Assembly: GCF_001411555.2 (NCBI RefSeq)
Contig: NC_049903.1
Span: forward strand, 30,669,083 to 30,733,082
From: Juglans regia
Taxonomy: Eukaryota > Streptophyta > Magnoliopsida > Fagales > Juglandaceae
DNA: 64,000 nucleotides
Reading direction: 5' to 3'
The notes under the pieces were generated by a model. That model was not told the DNA's origin, did no database searches, and saw only the letters and a program-made list of their open reading frames with translations. Every line of letters begins with the position of its first letter. Within the stretch, counting starts at the first letter, position 1. Positions 10,022-22,009 of this stretch are shown here, in pieces. The translations under genes were made by a program, and so were the position numbers.

Positions 10022-13000
10022 TTACAGGTCGCCAGACTCATCAGATGTTGTGTGCCCATCCTCATCTGAATGTTCCCCCTCATTTGTTGATAGGTCCTCT
10101 TCATCTGAATATTCCCCCTCACTGGCCGCATTTCCAGACTCAGAAGTGATCATGTCATCATTAATAAAGCCTGTTGAATCTATGCATTGACCAACCGGAT
10201 CCATGATTTCTCGTGCATCTACATGGCTAGGTAGTATATCAGGCCTATTCAGTTGAGTTGCCACTTGATCTGTGTTATCACACTGCACTGGTTCATAATA
10301 ATATGATGGCTCATCTTCTTGATCGGCATCGGGAGTACTTGATTCCCCATCAAGTACTCCAAGAACTCTCGGTAGTACTTGATGGGGAATGTTGTATACA
10401 TTCCTATTTGCATAGTTCTGCACAACACCCCAATTCCCTTTCGCCCTTAAATCTCTTATGTAGAAACATTGATCAGCTTGACTCGCCAACACGAATGGTT
10501 CATCCTTATACCAAGTCCTGTTCATGTTGACACTAATCATATGGTCATCCACCCGCACCCCTCGTTTTCGATCACCAACGTCAAACCAATCACATTCAAA
10601 CAGGTACACCCGACGCCACTCCATGTAGCGTAACTCTACAATATTATTAATAACTCCATAGAAGTCCAAATTATTTGTGGCCTCATCACCAGTTACCACC
10701 AGTCCAGAATTTTGTGTACGACGGCGAAGTTCACGCTGTTTCGTATGAAACCTTTTTCCATTTATTATGCAAGCAGCATATGTTGCAACCCAACGGTCAG
10801 GCCCGCAAGCTAACGCGTACAGATTAGCGGACACATCAAGTGTCTGCGAGGTACGATGTTCCTGGATCTATATATTTAAAAAAGCAATTTGTCATAACGT
10901 TTATTATATGATTAGATCCAAATCATATAAAATGAAAGCTATAGCAGCACATCTTAGATAGGAATGGATAAGAACTTACACGTTGCTTAAACCAAGTTGG
11001 GAACTCAGTTTGGTGCGTGCGCTTGATGCAATCTGGGTGTTGCACCTTACATTTCTCGTAGTGTTCCCTGCATTTGGGTCATCGAGGCGAAGCAACATAT
11101 TGAAGTTAGATGGTATTGGGTTCATAACAAATTGTATAGAATGAAAGATGATTTTTAGGCAAACTCGTTAATGCTTACTCTATATAAGGTCCAATCTCCG
11201 CACAATTATTGAGCACGTACCAGATGGCTGCCCTAAATAGTTTATCTTCTAACTGCACGTTCGAAGGCATGCCCAAGGGACGAACTTTCTGGTTGAAAAT
11301 TTTGAACCCATCTAACGTTTCCGCTTCGTCGGCATCAATGTTGCGGTCCGGTCGACTAAACCTCGTCTCAATATCTTTGAGATACATGGAGCAGAATGTC
11401 AAGCATTCGGTGTGAATGTAAGCCTCGGCTATTGAACCTTCTGGGCGGGCTTTATTCTTAACATACCGCTTGAATTTGCCGAGATACCTCTCAAATGGGT
11501 ACATCCACCTATATTGTACTGGACCCCCAAGTCTGGCCTCATGGGGTAAATGGACAGCTAGGTGGACCATAACATCGAAAAATGAAGGAGGGAATATCAT
11601 CTCCAGTTTGCATAGAATGGTGACAACATCAGTTTGGAGTTGGGCCAGGCGGTTGACATCGAGTGTTCGAGCACACAACTCTTTGAAAAAAGTACCAAGT
11701 TCAGCCAAAGCCAAGCCAATGTCACTTCTTAAATACCCCCCAGCAGCAATAGGGAGTAGTCTTTGAAGGAAAACGTGACAGTCATGGCTTTTCAACCCTG
11801 AGATTTTGCAGTCACGTCGAGATACACAGTTCGAGATATTGGAAGCGAACCCATCTGGAAATTTGATATCAGACAACCACTCACAAAATTTATTCCTTTG
11901 CTCGACGTTTAATGTGTACTGTGCATGTGGCATTGTTACACGATCACCATGCCATATCAAGTGTAATTCTTTTCTATAGCCCAAAAGCTCTAAGTCACGC
12001 CTTGAATTGATGTTATCCTTACTTTTCCCTGGACTGTTCATTAAAGTGAACAAGATGTTGTCGGCAATATTCTTCTCAATATGCATAACATCTAAATTAT
12101 GCCGAAGTCGAACTGTTGACCAATAAGGTAACACGAAGAATATGCTACACTTTGTCCAGTTCAGCTCTTCAGCAGTGCGTTTTTTCTTCCTATGAGATTT
12201 GCCAAACTGAACATCCCCAATCATCTGCAATTGATTTTGAATCTCTTCAGGACCAAATTCCCTTGGTGGCATGCGATGATCTTCTCTACCGTTGAACAAC
12301 CATTTCCTCCTTCTCCATATGTGATTTGGGGGTAAGAAACGACGATGTCCCATGTAACAATGTTTTCGGCCATATTTCAACCAATTAGAGTCTGTGTCTG
12401 CATTGCAAGACGGACAAGCCAATTTTCCCTTTGTTGACCAGCCAGACAGATTCCCGTAGGCAGGAAAATCATTGATTGTCCACAATAAGGCAGCATGCAA
12501 CATAAACGTCTCCTTAGTTGAGGCATCATATGTAGGTACCCCATCTTCCCAAAATTCAAGCAGTTCATCGATCAACGGCTGCAAGTATACATCAATATCA
12601 TTCCCTGGTGACCTTGGACCAGGAATAATCAGAGATGTCATGAAGAATTGGTCTTTCATGCATGACCACGGCGGCAAGTTATAGGGGACAAGGATCACTG
12701 GCCAAATGCTATGAGGTTTAGCCAAGTTGTTGAATGGAGTAAAGCCATCACTCGCCAGACCGAGCCTAACATTGCGAGGATCCGAAGCGAACCAGCCATG
12801 ATCTTCATCAAATTTCTTCCAGCACTCAGAGTCGGCCGGATGTCTCATACAAGTATCTTCTTTCGTCTGTTGCTCTTTGTGCCATCGCATATCACCTGCT
12901 ATCTTTGCAGACATGAAGAGACGCTGCAATCTCGGTTTCAATGGAAAGTGACGCAACACTTTTTGAGGTACCGCGCGATGTCCGCGTGTATTTGGTATCC

Positions 13001-13725
13001 ACCTCGAAGCCTTACATACAGGGCATTCATGAAGAGCTGCATTTTCCTTCCAGAATAAGATGCAGTCGTTGGGGCATGCATGGATTTTGTGGTATTTGAA
13101 GCCCAAACCGCGCTCCAACGACCTTGACTCCTCATATGATTGTGGCAATAGGGCATCAGGAAAGGCAGACCTCAACAAATCAAGTAGCATGTCAAATGAC
13201 TTAATTGACCACCCACCGATTGATTTGATGTGTAACAACTTCACAACGAATGACAGTTTTGAAAATTTTGTACACCCATCGAACAACGGACGTCGGGCAT
13301 CCTCTAGTAGCTGCTCGAAAGATGGTGAATCTACCGTCTCTCGTGGCCTGTTTGCCGCAGGAGTGCTAGCTTGGGGCGCATCATCGAAGGTGCCTGATGT
13401 CATCCAACATATCCTGCATGTCATCTATGTAATCGTCTTCTTGGTTGATATCATCATCAATATCTTCATCACTCACGTTCAATGTTGTATCCTCCTCCCC
13501 ATGAAATATCCACTGCGTGTAATTTGGGTTGATCCCTTTCATGAACAAATGAGTTTCCACCTCATATATAGGCAGCCACAGATTGTTAAGGCATGCACGA
13601 CATGGACACCGGATGCGATCCCTTCCACTTGCATGCATTCGTGCTTGTGCGAGGAAATATTTAACGCCTTCGGCGTATGCAGGTGATACAAGCCTATCGG
13701 GGTCATTCATCCAACTTTTGTCCAT
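10022..13725 (-). pseudogene. CACTA TNP2-type transposase, nearly complete but frameshifted
   Basis: Main transposase of the CACTA element. The ATG at 13725 (MDKSWM) is preferred over an upstream in-frame GTG. Domain order: N-terminal transposase-associated domain (IRCPCRACLNN), acidic linker, TNP2 domain (FKYHKIHACPNDC, HNLDVMHIEKNIADN), DUF4218 (HLAVHLPHEARLGGPVQYR) up to a donor at about 11179, a short exon 11067-10980 (EEHYEKCKVQHPDCIKRT), then 10861-10022 with DUF4216 (DFYGVINNIVELRY, VYLFECDWFDVGD) and an acidic tail. The frame breaks near 13390: where the fragment at 1-826 has GACATTAGGGAAGGCACATTC-type coding, this copy lacks five bases, so the N-terminal 110 or so residues are out of frame. 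From 13424 on the frame is open. Reinitiation or a missed intron could rescue it; more likely the copy is inactive. Confidence 0.85.
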
Positions 13726-16493
13726 CTGAAGCACGATATAGGAGGGGAAGAAAGTTAGTTAAGCATGGACCGTAAACAACTAAGATCGATGAAAAACTCA
13801 CCATAGTGCGCATTCACGTTTAGAAGAATGAATAAGAAGTTGTTTGAAGAAGAGAATTGGAGGCACCTAGTTCACTTCCTAAAAAGCATATTAGAAGGTG
13901 GTTGAGACACTAGGCTAGTAGAGCGTGGCGCCAATGGGAGTAACCTTTACGTGGAATTCAGGAAACTCTAATCAAGACTGTGAAGGATGTTATAGAGGTT
14001 GCCAGCTTATTTAAAGAGCATATATGTGTGGCACTGTTCAGTTATTGAATAACAAATTGGTGTAATATAGTTTAGTTAAAGAGCATATGTGTGTAACAGT
14101 TCATTTTTTCAAGGCAATGAACTGTGATGCTCCCTCGTGCCTACAACTTACAAATAAGTTTCTTTCTTAAGATATAGGAAGGTGGTCTAAGCTGTGGTGT
14201 TTGCTTTCCCTGGACTGGAATCATGTAACAAATTAATGAATTCAAGATATGGTGTTTGTATAGTACCTCATATGTACTTGGGCAATGCCTATTTACTTGT
14301 ATTATTAAAAAGAAATTACACTTCTTGAAGCCAAAGCATAGCTTTATTATGTTGTCTAAAATTTCCATTTCATTCTTTGAGGTGGGTGAGTTCGGATTTA
14401 TGTTTTCATCTATGGAAATTACAATTCATCGTAGATAGATGATGTAATATTGTTAAAGCAATTTTCCTAACAAAAATAAGCAAACAACTATAATTGGTCC
14501 AACATTATAGTTGAAGATTATATATAGAAGATAAGAAAAGATAGAAGATTCAAGAAGTAATCAGGTTTTCTTGATATCATCTCAGTTGGGAATTTGAGTT
14601 CGTTTGTGAGGCCATAACACTGACCACTTTTTCTTGTTTGGTCGGAAGAAACTGCTTATCTAGCTTATATACTCCATACTGTTTTAGGCAATTCCTTATA
14701 ATACTTGTCCGATATATATAATCTAAGAAAATAATTGTTTAATCCAAGGCTAAACACATAGATGCATTTAAGCAGGCCCTAAATAGTTTATATTCAATTA
14801 TAGTAATAATTGTTTTTTGGTTTACATGCAGAATTACTTTTAGTTGACATCTTTTGCATGGTCTTGCTTAAGGATCCTTGAGTACTTTGTTGTTATTTTA
14901 TATCTATGAACTGTGTTATTAAGTAAAGGAAATTAAATCATAGCACTGACGACTCTAACTCAAATTCAAATTAATTAATTAGCCACACAAGGAAAAATAC
15001 AATATTACCGGCAAACAACATCACCCAAAACAAAGAACAAACAGGATGTGAAATTTGTTAGGTAGAATAGAATTATTATTAGATGGATTATCTAATAATA
15101 AACCATATATATTAACCAATCAAAGCTATGTCTAGCATATATAATAACACTAACAACAAAACATCCATCTATGTTTTGAGCATTCATGAAATGAAAGGAA
15201 GAAGGAATTACGGACGTGTATGGGTATTCGTTACCTTCAATCCCCAATACAAATTGTTTCAGCTCACCCCTAGGTGAAATGGCTCACCAATAAGGCCGTC
15301 GGGCTCAACCAATTGCTTTTCAATCAAAATGACAGCACATCCGTCCCACAATCTGCACCAAAAAATGTAACATAAAGTGTCAGATTAAATCTTAATATAT
15401 AGAAGAGCCTAACACAAACGAAATCAATAAACAAAAGGAAAATATACAAATAAAAGCAACCTTCTTATAAGAGTAATGATTTTAATCTAAGGCATTAACT
15501 ACATCTTCCAACTATATAATTTCAACTAGAAAGCACGTTCCTTACATCCTGTCAACTTAGGGAAAATCAACTAACAAGCACGACATCAAACCATTTAACT
15601 TCTATCCATACTTAGCACTAAGCCAAACTTTAAAAGTCCTTATTCCAAGCATCCTAAATAAATAACTAGAGCATACATTCAAATTGCATGTTTGCTGTCC
15701 AATAAAGGCCGTCGGGTTTTGTACATGAAAGATAAATGGATGGAAGCAACCAATTGGGTTGAGTTCCTATAAGTTCAATAGTATTTCATGTAGTATTGTA
15801 TCTTCAATATTTATGTAAGTGTAGTTTCATTGTTTAAAAAATAACAATTTGAAATAGGATGTCCCGTATACTAGTGCACAAAGTAGGAAAGCTAGTTATA
15901 AGCTTGAGATTGGCTCAGACAACGTACATATTAATACCAACGGCTAAACAATCCATTCAATGCTTAATGAATAAAATATTCAAATAAGTACAAAAACATC
16001 AATCAATACTTGAGTTCGATCTAAATCACTCCAATTAATAAAATTACTTTTAGCAAATCTCAACTACATGACACTAAAAGTAACCCTGAAATTGCAACAA
16101 ACTGCTTTCAATTTAGTATGCGATATACACTTTGTTGGTATTAGAAACATTAATAGCATATATATGCAAGGGGAAGCTAATTGTTGTAGGTATTGGGGCA
16201 TGGTATCTATTCATTTGCTAAAATGAATATTTGCATTTTAGGGTTAAACTCGAGTTGGGAATTTTGAAGCATAGGTGGACATGAATTTTTATTTGAACTT
16301 CATACAAAGATTACGCATTATATGGCTCTTACATTACTTTAATGATTGCTCTCTGCATTTTAGCCCTCAAAATCAAGTCAAGCAAAAGCAACATAAATGA
16401 AATGAATTAAAGTGTTATTTTTTTACTGCTTTTGCATATGAAGGGATAAAAAAGGGAGGCACTTGTTGAAGGCAAAAGGGGCATACTTAGTAT
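13726..16493. other. Non-coding interior, no gene recognised
   Basis: Upstream of TNP2 in its own direction, so the TNP2 promoter should be here. AT-rich with no convincing exon. A 17-18 bp motif, CCAATAA(A)GGCCGTCGGG, occurs twice, at about 15288 and 15700. Confidence 0.5.
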
Positions 16494-16531
16494 CTGTCTC
16501 TTATACACATCTAAATGTGTATAAGAGACAG
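16494..16531. other. Nextera mate-pair junction adapter (assembly artefact)
   Basis: The 38 bp are two Tn5 mosaic ends head to head: CTGTCTCTTATACACATCT, then AAATGTGTATAAGAGACAG. This equals the circularisation junction of Nextera mate-pair libraries except for one base (A for G at the second base of the second half). It is not plant DNA. It sits 11 bp from a run of Ns, as expected for an untrimmed read used at a scaffold edge. Confidence 0.95.
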
Positions 16532-16542
16532 GTGTTGCACCT

Positions 16543-16562
16543 NNNNNNNNNNNNNNNNNNNN
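16543..16562. other. Scaffold gap (20 N)
   Basis: Exactly 20 Ns, probably a fixed-size placeholder for an unknown distance. Features on either side may not be truly adjacent. Confidence 0.98.
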
Positions 16563-17111
16563 CTTCAAACATATGTACTCACGTCTGCATTATAGTCACA
16601 AAAGAACTGGCATAAATAGGACTACTCCTCCATATATATAAAAACTAAAATCAAATTATCAATCAATTTCATTTGCTGGCTGTTCAGGGTTGAAACTCCC
16701 AACTGGACAGAAACAGCTAGTAACATAATGGCAAATGATTATATAAAACTATGTAAAGTTGGCGTAATACATGATTAAGTCACAGAACTGGCATAAAGTT
16801 ACTTTGTATTTAAAGTATTTCTCTATGGAAGAAATCATATTTAGGTGGGAGTCGTGGGACTCATTTAACAATTACTGATCCCCAATCAAGTGTAGCTCCT
16901 TTCCCTTTCAAATTATGGTTCAAACAAATAAAAAAATATATTAGAACTAAAGCATTATGGATGGCACGTATGTGCTCATAAGGCAGAATATGGAAATGGA
17001 AAATTTTAGGTATTACACCGACCATCAGTGATAGTTGATTCTGTTTATAAGCTAGTAGTACTGCTTCATATATATATGTGTATATATATACATATATATA
17101 ATAAGTTGCTA
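16563..17111. other. No gene recognised
   Basis: Short AT-rich stretch after the gap. Its minus-strand open frames run through TA repeats and look like chance. Confidence 0.6.
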
Positions 17112-17133
17112 GAAATACGTAATGCATTTATAT

Positions 17134-17164
<31 letters not shown>

Positions 17165-17473
17165 AATATATATAAATATATATAACTTATAATGTATAAG
17201 TTTAGTACAAGGCAATAATGTAGTACCAATGTGATTAATTGAACACAGTGCGAGATCCCATCATCATCATGATCGATAGTTACATTAATACAATATTGTT
17301 TGACAATTAGCTCCAATATGGAAGATAAGATATATTATAATGATATATATATATCATTATAACTTAGATGAGACATTGCGCAAAAAATACGTAATGCATG
17401 GACTATATATATATATATATATAATATATATATATATATAAATATATATAATATATATATATATTATATATAT

Positions 17474-17537
<64 letters not shown>

Positions 17538-17715
17538 GTATAAGTTTAGTACACGGCAATAATGTAGTACCAATGTGATTAATTGAACATAGTGCGAGAT
17601 CCCATCATCATCATGATCGATAGTTACATTAATACAATATTGTTTTACAATTAGCTCCAATATGGAAGATAAGATATATTATAATGATATATATATATCA
17701 TTATAACTTAGATGA
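17112..17715. repeat. Segmental tandem duplication with expanded TA arrays
   Basis: Two units each contain AATACGTAATGCAT, a long (TA)n tract, TAATGTATAAGTTTAGTACA, GTGCGAGATCCCATCATC and a palindrome around ATAATGATATATATATATCATTAT. The non-repetitive part repeats with a period of 344 bp (17191 against 17535) and differs at only a few bases. The TA array is longer in the second unit. Confidence 0.9.
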
Positions 17716-19359
17716 TGTCACGCTCCTCTAAATTTTTTTTCCTTTAATAAATTGTAACTTTAAACAAGATTTTTATCGCTGTTTGATGATAGTCATTTTA
17801 GTTGATAAATTTAACTCTTTGCTATATATTATTTAGTTTAAGTTAATTAGTAGTTACAAAATTGGCCGGGTGGTGGCTTTATAGACTAAATATTAGTAGT
17901 AATAACACAAATATGTATCTATGAAAGATTCATATATTTGTGTCATTCTTAAAAGTAATAACACAAATAGCCTAGTACAACTTCATTTTGCAAATAAAAG
18001 TATATGTTTATAGATCACATACAAAGATAAATGTTTGGTTGATCACAAACAGAAATTACAAATAGTTCTTTTTGCATAGAAACTGAAATACATACCTACT
18101 TATATATACACCCTTAATATAAATTTATATAGTTTGCTGTGATAAATTAACCTATTGATCAGCTTTTTAAATTGTAAGATAAATTAATCTCTATATGCAA
18201 AAAGAACTTCATCTCCTTCATCCCAAGGGAAATAATATTTGCCTCAATATTTAGTACAAAAAAGTTAAAGCTTAAAGATTACAAGATGGCTGGTTTTTGT
18301 CCCTTGTTTTTAACAGTTTTTCATACAAAGAAATAACTTTGGTTGAGCAAAAGATGCAAATGAAAAATGGGAATGAAATGGACAGCATGCAAGCAAAACA
18401 GAGTGCAGTGCAGAATTTTCTGCACTACCATGGACAGCTAGCAGCTTTAGTACATTCATGCTCTTAAACATCCCTCATTTAACCACAATCTCAAGTACAC
18501 AACCCAAGCATACTAGATTCGAAGAAAACGAGAGAATTCACATCATTTTTGTGTGAAAGCATAGAACACCCATACAAGAGTAGCTCTTGACAAACCAGAA
18601 AATTCTAATCGAACCTACTAGTTTGAATAAAATCATCGGTTGCTTACATAGGCATTATATCTTGAAGAAAAGTGTTAAAAATAATACATTCTCATCTCCA
18701 CTAGTTTAACACATAGTCATAAAGGGTTAAACATAGTCAAAAAATGATTCAAACTCAATATTTAAAACAGAAGATCTTCTCAATATTAAAAAGAGTAGAA
18801 ATAAACTTCTGCACATTCAATAAGCCTACATTTAATGCTATATCATGAGTAAAAGATGACACTGTTTTGAGAAGCCCTAGTCCAATAGCTAGGGATCAGA
18901 TTCCTCATTAATTACCTCTAACAATAAACTGCATTAAATTCGTGCCTGCAGGTTGTGTACATACATTATTTGTTCTTTAAATGGAGGATATATATGGAGT
19001 ATAACCATATGGAGCCTAGCTAGCTAGCTAGAGGAGTAGTTCATTATACTTAATGCCTTGGTTGAGAATATATATATCAAGCAGAACTTTAGAGAAGAAA
19101 CTAATATATATAATATGTATGTATATATATTTATATATATCTATGTTCGTGTAAATCTTCCAGCTTTCTATTTCTAGTTGTGGTACTGAAATCGTGCATG
19201 CAGTTATCATTCCAACATTTATAACGTGGATGTCTGTTTTTCATATATGAGTACTGTTTAGACTAATGCAATTATAATATATATATATATAAAGTACAAA
19301 AACTGGGCACAAACCTCTGCCAACATAATTTGGGACCGGCCCGGATTTTTTATGAGGAT
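17716..19359. other. No gene recognised
   Basis: AT-rich DNA with scattered TA runs (about 19108-19140 and 19277-19291). No coding or element signature was identified. Confidence 0.55.
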
Positions 19360-19471
19360 TGGAATTTAAAACGTACGACGAATTCTTAATCGCTGGCAAT
19401 AATATCTTATTGCGGCGATTTCTTTTGCAGCAGATATAAAATCCCTGGGAAAAGGCCTTTTTCTTGTACTA
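19360..19471. repeat. Damaged CACTA terminus with subterminal motifs
   Basis: Contains AATCGCTGGC, TTGCGGCGATTTC and GCAGCAGATATAAAAT, then TTTTTCTTGTAC. This matches the subterminal motifs and the TTTCTTGTAGTG end seen at 23864, with the last bases altered (CTTGTACTA). It faces the same way as the right terminus, so a second CACTA end lies inside the inferred large element. Confidence 0.65.
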
Positions 19472-20052
19472 AACTAATTCATCAACTGATCAATAAATAA
19501 TTCATCAACTGATCAATAAATATTTAAGCAGCAAATTAAGAAAATTTATAAATTATTACAAAGTAATTCTGGTGCTGATCAGAACCTCAGAGCACCATGC
19601 AGCATGCTTAATGTTAATATCTTGATGGTTCTCAAACTTTATCGATCTATGATTTAATTTCAACTTCAACTTAATTAATTAAGCTTATTATACACAAGCG
19701 TCAAACATATATAATCTGCCAAATTAAAAAATTAATACTTCCCAAAACAATTGCTGCAGGCCGGTAGCTAGGCAGACAGCAATATCAGAAAGCTAATATA
19801 TACAGTGGTTCCAAAAGTGATTGAACGGATCGACTGAACCTACGAAGTGCCTCATGCATGCGACCGGGTGGTTGTATGCATACATATGATCTATATAATA
19901 ATACCAAAAAAAAGGTTGGATTCATAAATGCTAATTGAACAGAACCAACATCCCTAGCTCTCCCTCTGATCTACTCATGTGAATAAGTAATATATATGGG
20001 TCAAATCTCGTAATCATTCTTAATGAATGGAAGTGAATTATCATATATATAC

Positions 20053-20395
20053 ATATATAAAAGGGAAGGGAAAAACTTGAGTAATAGTCATATATATTAT
20101 GCTGTTATAGTTTAACAGATTTCCATGGCAAGTGCAACAATGAAATGTATTTACTAGACAGATCTGCAGGGCAAGAGTTCATTTTATACTCAATATAATA
20201 TATGTACTCATATATATATAAATATATAAAAGGGAAGGGAAAAACTTGAGTAATAGTAAATATATATTATGCTGTTATAGTTTAACAGATTTCCATGGCA
20301 AGTGCAACAATGAAATGTATTTACTAGACAGATCTGCAGGGCAAGAGTTCATAATAATCTCAATATAATATATGTACTCATATATATATAAATAT
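20053..20395. repeat. 169-bp tandem duplication
   Basis: Two head-to-tail units beginning ATATAAAAGGGAAGGG and ending near ATGTACTCATATATATATAA. AGGGAAGGG recurs at 20062 and 20231. The only differences seen are small changes, such as TCATATATA against TAAATATATA, and TTCATTTTATAC against TTCATAATAAT. Confidence 0.92.
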
Positions 20396-21731
20396 ATATA
20401 TGACACTAGCCGTTTGCCAAATGACAAATGATCACTCCCAACTCTTATACAAGGGCACTGCATGTACTGTCAAGTACTTCAACGAAGTCAAAGACAAAAC
20501 TATGTTTCTAATAGATGCGGCCATTTGTAATAACTCCATAATATAATGCTTTTTAATATAATGGCAGCAGCAGTCAAAGATAATAGAGAATGCTTCCATG
20601 GACATTATAAGAAATAAAGTTGGCAGCGATTTATGTATAAAGGATTGGAATATATAGTTGGTAATACAACAACCACAAGCTTTGAAAATAACACTGGTTC
20701 TAAGGTGAGACAGCTTGGGTCTAAACCAGGTTGAAGATAACACTGGTATAATCTTATTCTCGTATAATTTATAGATAAGGGAATTTATTACACCAAGCTA
20801 TGTAGGAACTGATTTTGCATATTTCAGAGAGATAGGCTGCTAAAATTTTCTATAACAATAACCGAGGGAATGAACACAACTTAATGGTATCTAATCGGAT
20901 CCCCCAAATATGCTTGACATGGACAACGAGGAGAGGGATGTATAAGTGACGAGTAAGCTGAAGGTACATGTTATAGAGATGTTATTTACAAGAAGGCACA
21001 GGTTAGAGATAAAATGCAGTGCATAAGGATAATGAATTGAATAATAGATCAACATAATGCAAGTCATATTAGAATCGAGACAGGAAATTTTTTTCAGTTA
21101 TTATCACTTTACTTCCTACTGCTTCTAGACCAAGTAACCGTAGACTATGTCCATATATTATTGCCGTAATAAATAGATAACCAGTAGCTCTAGATAGTAA
21201 TAGTTTTTGGAAGGATAATAAAAGTAGAATCAAGATGAGAATGGCAAAAAAAGGGAGGATCTGCTATTGAGCAGTTTTAAAAGGAATAAAAGATAAACAT
21301 TTCCCAGCAAATAAATGGAAAAGATTGGATAAAAGGGGAATTTTATTCGTAAAATGAAATTTTATTTAGAACATGATTGGAGAAATTGAAAACCGCTCAA
21401 GATATCATAAAGCTGTAAGTATGGTTGTGCACCCTAGTCTTAACTTTTAGCTACCTGCCTAACCCCTAAACTGCCTAGTGTCAAAAGCTGCCTAAACTTC
21501 ATAGCTAAATGATCAATCTAGGATTACTTTTTTTTTTTATTTTGATAAGTAATCAAGCTAGGATTACTTAAACGGCCAGCAATCCATCGAGTCTTTTCTA
21601 TGTATTCATTTCAATAATCTACACTAGGGTTTCCAGATCGGCCATCAGTTCATATTGCCGAGATAACTCCACTTCCACCAAAACCAACAATCATAATAAA
21701 TGCAAACCCTAACTCTTTTTACTATTAGCAG
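20396..21731. other. No gene recognised
   Basis: No convincing exon. A short duplication (AATAACACTGGT and AGATAACACTGGT) lies near 20690-20745. Any upstream exons of the CHUP1-like piece were not found here. Confidence 0.5.
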
Positions 21732-22009
21732 ATGAAACTAAGTTCACTGAAGCTCGCCAGGGAATACATGAAAAGGATAGCTAACTCGCTGCAGGCTGAT
21801 GTCAAGTCATGTGAAGAGAATCTTAAGTTACCACCAGTTCGATATGCATATCGAGTACACCAGGTACAACGGACTCCAAAAAATGAATGGCACCCATCAA
21901 TATCTATCTTATTAACCACCAGAATCTTCAGTTTGCAGGTGGTTTTGATGCAGAGGCTATACAAGCATTTGAAAAATTAAAGAAAGCCGGATTGGATAGT
22001 GAAAAATGA
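21732..22009 (+). pseudogene. Captured CHUP1-like C-terminal fragment (two exons, frame intact)
   Basis: Two exons with correct borders. 21732-21863 follows TTAGCAG and ends CCAG before GTACAA. 21932-22009 follows CTTCAG and ends at TGA. Together they encode KLSSLKLAREYMKRIANSL, then LPPVRYAYRVHQ, joined to FAGGFDAEAIQAFEKLKK and GLDSEK-stop. This is the C-terminal end of CHUP1-like proteins, the family of the actin-binding chloroplast-positioning factor CHUP1 in which the RYAYRVHQFAGGFDAE core is conserved. Only about 69 of several hundred residues are present, and the 68-bp intron is kept, so it came from DNA rather than mRNA. It is opposite in strand to the transposase genes. A remnant of an old host gene is the alternative. 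Confidence 0.75.

Noticed and set aside
16861..17660. Minus-strand open frames rich in Ile and Tyr
   Set aside because: They are translations of (TA)n arrays with no domain and no neighbours supporting a gene.
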